Shown here in pieces: positions 56,438-64,000 of a stretch of 64,000 nucleotides of DNA (within the stretch, counting starts at the first letter, position 1; each line of letters opens with the position of its first letter). Source of the DNA: Climacium dendroides (Eukaryota; Streptophyta; Bryopsida; Hypnales; Climaciaceae); assembly GCA_950106755.1 (NCBI GenBank), contig OX467083.1, forward strand, positions 40,128,555 through 40,192,554, written 5' to 3'. The notes below the pieces were generated by a model, which ran no database searches, was not told where the DNA came from, and saw only the letters and a program-made list of their open reading frames with translations. Position numbers and translations under genes: made by a program.

Positions 56438-58795
56438 TCACAGGATAATCACGTCAACATATGCCAATGCATCTCCAGCTAAACAAGCCAAGCAACCACG
56501 AGCAATGACCCTATTAAGCTCCCTATACATACTTGCAGCTGTGAACCTCCACAATTCATTTCCATCACCCTGCACCACTGCGACAGCTGTTGAAAATTTC
56601 TGCGCCGGATATCCTTGCGATGTTTTAAAAGGTAGAATGAGCACACCTTGGTCAATCAGGTCCTTGTCCAAAACAGGATAAGCCAATCGCCCTTCTGTCG
56701 CCTTATATACAATCTTCTCTGACTCGGTATGTGAACAACTAGTTGAATCTAGCTGCATCGTCCTAGTCACCGGAATAGCTTCCAATACGGACGAACAATG
56801 TATTAACTTATTCTTAGCATACATGCAGTGCATCACAGAACCATCATTGTCCATCAGGTTAGGACCGATGGAGAATGATACTTCAGAATCAGGTTTTCTT
56901 GCCTTAACAAAATGTTCCGATTGTACTCGCTGAGATATCACTTCCCCCTGTATACGATTGCTGTTAAAACTTATATTGGCACCTGTGATACTCTTTCCAT
57001 CCCGACAAGGGATGTTGATCAGTAACGAATCCAATTCCTGTACCGAGCAATTTGGTCCATCATAGTTCGGGGCTGGATTGACAACAGCATCAAGTAGGAG
57101 TATCTTCTCTCCTGCCCAAGTCCCGACACAATTATCAGCCGCCTTCATCCTCGTAACAGAATTCAATCTCTCGGCTTCACCATAAAAGCATGCTGCGATG
57201 AGATCAAGGCAACCACCAATGTTCGATGTAAAAACCCTGGCGTCACCCATAGATTCACTCAGATCTTGCCGAAATTGATCCAGACCATCTAACCAGCTCA
57301 ATGACACATCCTCCTTATTCAAGAAAAGGTTCATCTTCCTCGCCAAATTAAAAACGGAACCGCATAAATAACCCAAAACAAAACCGAGCATTGCAATACG
57401 CAACATTCCCTGCGTCTCACCCCCATCGGCTTGAAAGTAATTCACAAACTCCAGATTGTGCAAATCAGAAGAACCTTGAAGGGAAGTAAGTTGATACTCG
57501 TATTCCTTGCGCGAACCACCATAAAATTCGTGGAAATGACGTGCATAACCCATGTGGGCAAGTTTACTGGCATAACCCCTGCCGACATAAGAACTCAGCG
57601 TTGTTTCACATCCTTCAGTTTCACATCCTCGAGTTTTCCCATTCTCTCGGTGAAAATTCTTCTCCCCCAATAAAAGTAGGACCACCTCGCCGTTAGATTG
57701 GTCAGAGATACTTGACACGTCATCTCGACTTCACAACGCATCGCTAATTTCCAGGCCTTTTCCCATGTACTCTCCATTACTCGTCCTCCTTCACCTCCTA
57801 TCTGTGCCCGTAAGACCTTCCCAATCTCTCCGTACTTGCACACCATCGTTGATCCCTGCCGCGGCACTCTTTTTCCGTGTTTCTCCACATCCTCGGGTGA
57901 CAGCATCAGTATCTCTTCAAACTCTTTCCTCATGCACTTGTGCGCTTGGATCAAGACCCTCCGAGGACGGGGATCTAGGGCAGAACCATCATCCACGTCA
58001 TTCATAGCCGCATGAACGGGCCATTTGAACTGCTCTAACAAATACACCACCTTGTGCAACCTATTGTCGTACGTTTTGCACATCTGAATCCCCGCTTGCC
58101 CTTGATCGCCATTGTCTACCTTCACTGTGCCTTGGTACAACCACCATATGAGACTGGTTACCATGCCGAAAGTGACCTCTTTGAATCTCATCGAATCCCA
58201 ACTCACCTCCTGGGCGCCTGTATTGACATCAATGTCATAGGCTTTGGCCTTGTCACTCACCCAATTTGGTCCACCAGCGAACACATCTTGGATCAGAGTT
58301 CTCAGAAGAGCATTCATCCTGACTTTGTCCAAGGGCAGCGCACCTTGATTCACTTTCACCACTTTCTCGATAAACGAACTCGTGACCTCAACAGCACTAT
58401 CTCGGCCCAAAACTTTACTAACACTCATGAGCACACTCAGTACCAGGACAACTTGGTCTGATAAACCCCTCAGATGAAATTCTAGTTCTTTCACTTCATG
58501 TGGCTGTAACACTGATGCATATAACCCGATATCCTCTAGAGTTTGGCGAATGAGGAAGACAGCTTGAGATTCCACTTTCATACACTCTTGCAGGACACTA
58601 TCAAGGATCTGAATATCACTCCCGATGTTGCAAGCGGAAGATCCATTCTTTGCACTTGCGAACACATCAACTTGTCTATCAGCCTCTAACCCTAGCTCAG
58701 TTGTCAATGAAAGCACTCCAGGCAGTGGACTTACAGTAGTTCCAATCTTAGCAGTCACTTTGGTGACCTTTAATGATCTAAACCTCGCGACCCGA
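56438..58795 (-). pseudogene. Unrecognised long protein split over two frames (about 390 + 425 codons)
   Basis: An open frame from about 58795 to 57595 and another from 57718 to 56438 are both long and protein-like and overlap by about 120 nt in different frames. One frameshift near 57700-57735 (around MRCEVEMTCQVS and SSISDQSNGEVVLLLL) would join them into about 800 residues with no intron. The 5' frame opens from a stop codon without an ATG in the first 13 codons (HRVARFRSLKVTKVTAK). Features seen: ELEFHLRGLSDQVVLVLSVL, HAAMNDVDDGSALDPRPRR, a hydrophobic stretch MLRIAMLGFVLGYLCGSVF and a C-terminal LAYPVLDKDLIDQGVLILPF. I do not recognise the family. It is either a decayed gene or one using an unusual frame switch. 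Confidence 0.5.
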
Positions 58796-59574
58796 TGTCA
58801 CAAAAAACGATGACGTTTTCATTTCGTTTTTCTCATCTCGTTAATTCATCCCATTTTATTCATCCCATTTTTTCATCGTGCCCTGTCGTGAATGCAACAT
58901 CCTCCATTCTCATATGTTGAAGTATTGATCGTCTCTCGCATAGGTTCCTGTTGTAGTATCCTTCACAGAATAATGGACAGATCGTCATGGCCCATCCTTA
59001 TAGGGTTAACCTAAAATTCAGTTCGTCGCATAATAAGAATCAAAATAAATAATTATAGGGTTGGTATGCAGCTAAGGGTTTGTTCGCACCAGTCATTATG
59101 GCAGTAATATTAGGATAGGTAAAAGTGGAGGGGGAGTTCCCACCTATTTGCCGAGCCTGCGTGGGTGCTCAGCTAGTGCTCAGGTAAGAGCGTCGCCACC
59201 GCAGCACGCTAAGCAGACTCAACACTCGCAGTGGGCGAGTCAAGGCTCTGGGAAGGCCCCACTGCAGGCACGCCAAGGGAGAATTAATGCCCGGCCACGC
59301 CAGAATTTAGAGAGGGCACTGGCAAATGGCGAGGCTTGGGCGTGGCGCGCTAAAGAGTTTGACCCTTCTTTTCACCCCGACTTTGAGGTACCGACCCCAG
59401 CTGTCACTGACTTGGAAATAGAAGAATTTTCATCTGCAAGAAATTACCTCTCTTATGTGTGAAGAAGTAAGATCAAAGGATTTCGACTCTAATGAAGTTT
59501 TTTTGTATGAGTCCTAAAGGGAAAGAGATATTACTATCAATTTCTTTTGAGTATCAATAAATGGAGGGTAACTC

Positions 59575-60150
59575 AGTATATACTCATGGGGTGGTGGGAG
59601 GTAGGACAACCCATGTGGGATAAATAATATTTGAATTAGTAAGAGCTCCACCGCTCATAGTTAAGAAATAAGAATTGTGTTAAAAACAGAATTTTAGACC
59701 TCATTTAAGCATAGTAAAATAATTTTTTTCAAAAAACTTTTCACAACAAAAAGTTACTAAATCAATTCATCTTCCACCTCCAAAAATCAGTTTGATATTT
59801 CAATTTTTTAATAAAAAGTTATGGACAAATTTCAAAGAGGGTGTTTCAAAATGTCAAAAAAAATCTTTCCAACCCATCTCTGAAATTTTAGCCATAACTT
59901 TTTATTGGAAGATTGAAATCTGAAACGGATTTTTGGAGGTGAAATATGGCTTGATTTAAAAACTTTTTCTAGTTCAAATTTTTTTGAAAAAAATTATTTT
60001 ACTATGCCTAAATGAGGTCTGAAATTCTATTTTTCATACAACTTCTAAATTCCACTACACTATGAGTGAGGAGCTCTTTTTCCTTCTTTGTAATTTTGAT
60101 ATCCCACATGGGTTGACTCTAGCTCCTACCACCTCTTATGAATATAAGAA
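59575..60150. mobile_element. Foldback element nested in the PIF-like element (outer type)
   Basis: The arms pair over roughly 250 bp each: CATGGGGTGGTGGGAGGTAG and ACCCATGTGGGATA on the left face TATCCCACATGGGT and CTCCTACCACCTC on the right. The inner arms GACCTCATTTAAGCATAGTA and TACTATGCCTAAATGAGGTC are nearly perfect. It shares sequence with the foldback at 60801-61025. Confidence 0.8.
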
Positions 60151-60439
60151 GCTTCTTGTTCCTCTCCAAAAGCAAAGAAAATTTGTGAGTACTTGTCCAC
60201 CAGTTATGTTTGACAATAGTGAAGTTTACTTTTCTTGTCAATTGAAATTGGTGAATTATCATATTCAACTTTTCAATGCTTCTAATACAAAAGAGAATTT
60301 TTTACTGACTCATGTATGGAAGCAAAGCAAATTTGAAAAATTAAAATGTAATTGTTTGTGGTGAAATTATCATCTTGGTAACTTAGCCATAAAGACTTTT
60401 ATTTGGCGCGTCTCCCGTGGGGCAGATGAGAAACAGAAA

Positions 60440-60625
60440 AGCTACACTCTTCAAATCCACACGCCAAATCCCACTTGGCGCCCCTGTTCGGAGAGTCGGG
60501 GGTGGGGGTGCTCTAAGGTCGCTCATCGTAGAAAACGTCAATAGTTTAGAGCATCGTCACAGCTGCACTTCAAGTAGGGGCGCCAAGTGCAGCCTTGGCG
60601 TGTGAATTTGGAGAGTGGGGCTTCC
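60440..60625. repeat. GC-rich foldback inside the PIF-like element
   Basis: CACACGCCAAATCCCACTTG then GCGCCCC faces GGGGCGCCAAGTGCAGCC then TTGGCGTGTG. ACTCTTCAAAT faces ATTTGGAGAGT outside these. The sharp rise in GC against the AT-rich surroundings suggests a different origin from the flanking foldbacks. Confidence 0.7.
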
Positions 60626-60800
60626 CCGCTACTACTCTGGTGCACAGCCAAAGCGCCAAGCCGGGGCACTAAATGGATATCAAACGCAAACAATTTAAAG
60701 GTTTTGAAATAGAATTCACAAAAATTTAACTTTCAATGCATTACCTCACATTGTTTCAAAAGCACTCTCTACTCATTTTGAGCTTTTCGGGGAGAAGAGA

Positions 60801-61025
60801 AGTTCACTATATACACATGGGGTGGTAGAAGGTAGAACAAACAATGTGGGATAAGTAAAATTAAAGTAAGTAGGAACTCAACACTCATAGTTCATTCTAC
60901 TATGCCTATTTTTTAATTAACTTTGAATTAACTATGAGTATTGAGCTCCTACTTACTCAAATTCTACTTATCCCACATTGTTTGTTCTACCTCCTATCAC
61001 CCCATGTGTATATAGTAAGCTTCAC
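60801..61025. mobile_element. Near-perfect foldback element, 225 bp
   Basis: The left arm ACTATATACACATGGGGTGG ... ACACTCATAGTT pairs with AACTATGAGTATTGAG ... ACCCCATGTGTATATAGT. The stems are about 90 bp with few mismatches. The high arm identity implies a recent origin or repair by conversion. Confidence 0.85.
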
Positions 61026-61613
61026 TTCTCATTCAAAATTCAACAAAGTCGAAAAGCTTACTTCCCAACTCTCTACACACAAATAGAGGGAACTTTATTA
61101 TAGTTGGACGATTTTCTTTTTCAATTTTTGACACAAGTAAAGGATGAATTGGGGTTCAAATTATTTTTGAAGTTATTTGAGGCCAGGTGGGGTCAGTGCC
61201 TTGACGATGGGGTAGAAAGGACTGTCAGTACCTCGAAGATGGAGTGAAAAGGGTAGTCAAACCCCTTGGCGAGGCGCGCTGAAGTCCCACTCACTATTTG
61301 CCAGTGCCTGCCCCAAATTCTGGCGCGCCTGCCACGGCCTTCCTGCACAACTTTCACACGATAGGGTAGCGTGCGCGTGTCACTTGAAGTGCAACCGTGG
61401 CGATGCTCTCAGGTGGCACAGCTTGTCGGAAACACAATAGTGAGGCCAGATATCAGCTGTAGCAGACAAGGAATGAGTGATGGAAAGTGTTGGACTAGTC
61501 CTCAGGACTGCTTCCAAGCCTGCTGCTCAATGAATTGTCCTTCTCTTTGTTCGAGGCGGGCCTTTACTTAATAACAATGTTCCTATCTACAGCTCAATGT
61601 GAACAAACCCTAA

Positions 61614-62550
61614 GATTAGAATCATAGTTTACTATTCCATTGTACCAGGCAAATGGAAATTATAAAATTTTCACTGGAAAAATAACTAAAATTTTTTGGA
61701 ACATCTTTGTAATCTCTTTGAATAATTTAATATGAATTTTGAAGTTGGAATTATATAAGATTCAATAGAAACATGTTTGTAATTTCTTTGAATTATTTAA
61801 AATGAATTTTGAAGTTGGAATCATATAAGGTTAAAAAAAATCTCCTTTTTGACAAATTCATTGTTGATATATATTTTTTTTAAATTCTCTATATAAAATA
61901 GTTATCTAAAGAATTCTCTTAGATTTTGAATTATTTTAGCTACTAGTACAAAACTGGGGGGGTGATGTACCACCAGGGAAATGATTCACAAGAAGACCAA
62001 GTACATGATGATAAATGTGACTATTATTTAAACAATGGATCTTCTTGTAGTCATTTCTCTAGTCTATATGGCCTAAGTTCCCACAAACGAGCACCTCCAA
62101 ATGAAAATCAACAAAGACATTGAAGTCAAAAAGTGTCTAATGGATGACTTTTAAAGTTGCTACGGAAACGAAGAATGCAACTTGATAGATAAAAAAAAAT
62201 GGGATCATTTTTTTACCAACGAACTACCTTGATGATATATAGGTTTGTCTCATCCTTTCCAAAATCCATCCCCATGCTAAACAAAAATCTCTGGCTGCAA
62301 TGAAAAGATTGGACAATTTTATTTGAGTAGAGTAAGTACCAATATCATATCCTTGGACATGAATGCTTCTTGGGGAAGCTCTCCATCAAAGGTTGATTTT
62401 TTTTTAAAATTTTTAAATTTTGAAGCACATGGACTGATTCACAAAAGGTTGAATTTGGTTCATCCCCACTTTGAAATCTTCTGAGAGGGCAACCAGCATC
62501 ATTGGAAATTGTGCATCCTCTTCACACACGTAACTACCAATAAACAAATA
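61614..62550. other. AT-rich intergenic DNA
   Basis: No gene is supported. A direct repeat of AATTTTGAAGTTGGAAT about 73 bp apart (near 61734 and 61807), with similar flanks, marks a short tandem duplication. Confidence 0.5.
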
Positions 62551-62979
62551 AGGTAGAACCACCCATAGTCAACCAGTTAAGGTATTGCAGACATGATCTG
62601 GAGTGCTGTGAGGCAAGAAAAAAAATTCATAATTGCAGACATAGAAATGAGGAAGATTGCCAAAATTTTGATAATTTTTCACTTTGATATGAAATTACTA
62701 GGAATTATAGAAGGTGCCAGAGGGCCTGGACTCATGTCCAAACTATAGAGTCACACAAAATCACTCAATCAGAGAGACTTTTTCATGTTAACTTAGGCAT
62801 AAAAATGAGACACATGTGTCAGACAATTTGGTAATGAGAATGCCATGTATCATGTCATCCAACTGTGAAACTTTATTAAACCATCCCCTAAAATATGACA
62901 TGAGTGTCAACCTCTGCCACATTTCTCCCACTCTATTGGTTGGTAATGAGGTACTGGTTAGTAATGGGTGGTTCTACCT
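62551..62979. mobile_element. TA-flanked inverted-repeat element (429 bp)
   Basis: The left end AGGTAGAACCACCCAT and the right end ATGGGTGGTTCTACCT are perfectly complementary over 16 bp, with TA on both sides. No coding capacity beyond short random frames. Confidence 0.75.
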
Positions 62980-63401
62980 TATAGGCTCATTGAGCAACCT
63001 ATATACACTGTCAACTTTGACGGGACCGGGTCATAAGATATCATCTGAAACTGAGCAAATTTCTTTAGATAATCATAATTGTATCTACTGTAATGGAATT
63101 CTAGTTTATCAGTCACACATGGACAAAATAAAACTAAGATCCTGGAGAGTCCAACTCTAACCTTTGAAGGATGCTGACTTGCTGAGGCCAAAAAGTGATC
63201 CATGGATGACTTCATCATTCATTGTAGAAATAAAGAATGCACCTCTTGGTTTAAGAATAGAAAGACATTTTGGCGATTATAACTTGGTCATAGGATGTCT
63301 CTGCTGCCCTTCAAGGGTTGTTAAGAATGAATTCTTTGTTTGTATATGGATTTTATAACACCTATTTTACTCAGTCCTTTTGTTGATGTCAATAGTGACT
63401 A

Positions 63402-63770
63402 AGGTAGAACTACCCATTACCATACAGATTTGCTATTTAGGTACTTTGGAGAAGCTATTTATGAGCTCTCATATTTTTCAGAGATGGAATTGTTTGAGAG
63501 AAGTCAATTGCAAAAAAAAATGAAGACATTCTGACAAGAATTGAATTTTTTGTGATTTTTCAAAGTTGAAATGTAAAACTGTGAGTAGACCCTTGGTAAA
63601 GCATGACCAGACCATTGTTGAAGCGTGGGCTAATGTGTCCGCTCCCCAGTGCATTGCCATCATGATCATAGATGAGTAAGATTATGGTAATAAGATGGGC
63701 CAGTGACTGAAATGGGAGGAACCTGTAGGTGGGAGAATTGGGTAAATGGTGGTAATGGGTAGTTCTACCT
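63402..63770. mobile_element. TA-flanked inverted-repeat element (369 bp)
   Basis: The left end AGGTAGAACTACCCATTACC and the right end GGTAATGGGTAGTTCTACCT are perfectly complementary over 20 bp and flanked by TA. Clearly the same family as 62551-62979 and related at the ends to 7086-7241 and 12082-12301. Confidence 0.8.
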
Positions 63771-64000
63771 TACTACTGATTTCCACTTTTCACTTGTTCC
63801 ATATAAATATATAATAGAAATGTGGATCTTGTTGTCAATGATCTGTAACTTGTGATTGATCTTCCTCATGCATCCCCACCTTACAGTACATGCAAGTTAA
63901 GAGAGTTTTCTCTAAATTAAGAAGCAATTGGACTAGTAGTATATACCTTTTCCAAGTCTATTGAAGTTCTGGATTTTTTATGGATGAGAAGTCTACTTGC
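63771..64000. other. AT-rich end of window
   Basis: No gene or repeat identified; the stretch is too short to interpret. Confidence 0.4.

Larger units (their letters stand above)
59076..61610. mobile_element. PIF/Harbinger-like element built of nested inverted repeats, about 2.5 kb
   Basis: The ends are TAA/GGGTTTGTTCGCA at 59073 and TGTGAACAAACCC/TAA at 61613: a 13-bp inverted pair (one mismatch) flanked by a direct TAA, as in PIF/Harbinger elements. A second inverted pair joins about 59290-59400 to about 61190-61330 (GCCAGAATTT, GGCACTGGCAAAT, TTTGACCC/TTTGACTACCC, CGAGGTACTGAC). The 104-codon frame at 59148-59462 lies in this arm and looks spurious. No transposase is seen. Confidence 0.75.

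Noticed and set aside
59148..59462. 104-codon plus-strand frame opening MPSLRGCSASAQ
   Set aside because: It lies wholly within the inverted arm of the PIF-like element, and the opposite arm does not preserve the frame.
1..64000. tRNA, rRNA or known snoRNA genes
   Set aside because: No cloverleaf with B-box (GGTTCGAATCC-type) or rRNA core sequence was noticed on either strand; a covariance-model scan would be the decisive check.

Overview
This window is nuclear DNA of a land plant. It holds split genes with GT/AG introns, a PDR-type ABCG transporter, an F-box/kelch protein and a second propeller-like protein, a Ty1/copia relic, and many AT-rich inverted-repeat transposons. The gene style and the heavy load of DNA transposons would suit a seed-free plant (bryophyte or lycophyte), but the species cannot be fixed from the sequence. 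No tRNA, rRNA, CRISPR array or bacterial operon was seen. 

Layout. 1-2.5 kb: 3' part of a full-size ABCG/PDR transporter, seven exons, intact. 3.6-5.6 kb: F-box gene on the minus strand. 7-15.9 kb: an AT-rich transposon field made of TTAA-flanked elements with CCCC...GGGG ends, TA-flanked miniature elements and a foldback element. 16-20 kb: less AT-rich DNA with a G-quadruplex tract but no convincing protein gene. 20.4-21.9 kb: a 493-residue propeller-like protein on the minus strand. 22.5-34 kb: more TTAA elements, a decayed Mutator-like (MULE) transposase and a Ty1/copia relic with its 3' LTR. 34-38.2 kb: orphan exons of an IBR1/DHRS4-like dehydrogenase and of COP9 signalosome subunit 3, then a small three-exon gene for an acidic protein. 

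38.4-54.25 kb is the most interesting part. It is one ~15.9-kb Mutator-like element with long inverted termini and a matching 10-bp flanking direct repeat (CCTTTAATAT). It carries two divergent genes. On the left (minus strand) is a MULE transposase: a zinc-finger N-terminus, a DDE core and a SWIM finger. On the right (plus strand) is a ~12-exon gene that joins a ParB-like domain (DGNHRR motif) to a beta-class amino DNA-methyltransferase domain. Between them lie ~0.5-kb tandem repeats holding eight copies of a 14-bp inverted repeat (TCTCGGGACCGAGA), one of them with paired compensating changes. Both genes now carry stops and frameshifts, most of the stops explicable as C-to-T changes, so this copy is probably dead. 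I infer that the element once encoded its own DNA-methylating or site-binding protein beside its transposase. A diverged relic of the same transposase family lies at 28.5-30.1 kb. 

54.5-64 kb: a broken fragment of electron-transfer flavoprotein alpha, a long unrecognised ORF pair split by a frameshift, a 2.5-kb PIF/Harbinger-like element made of nested inverted repeats, and two more TA-flanked miniature elements.
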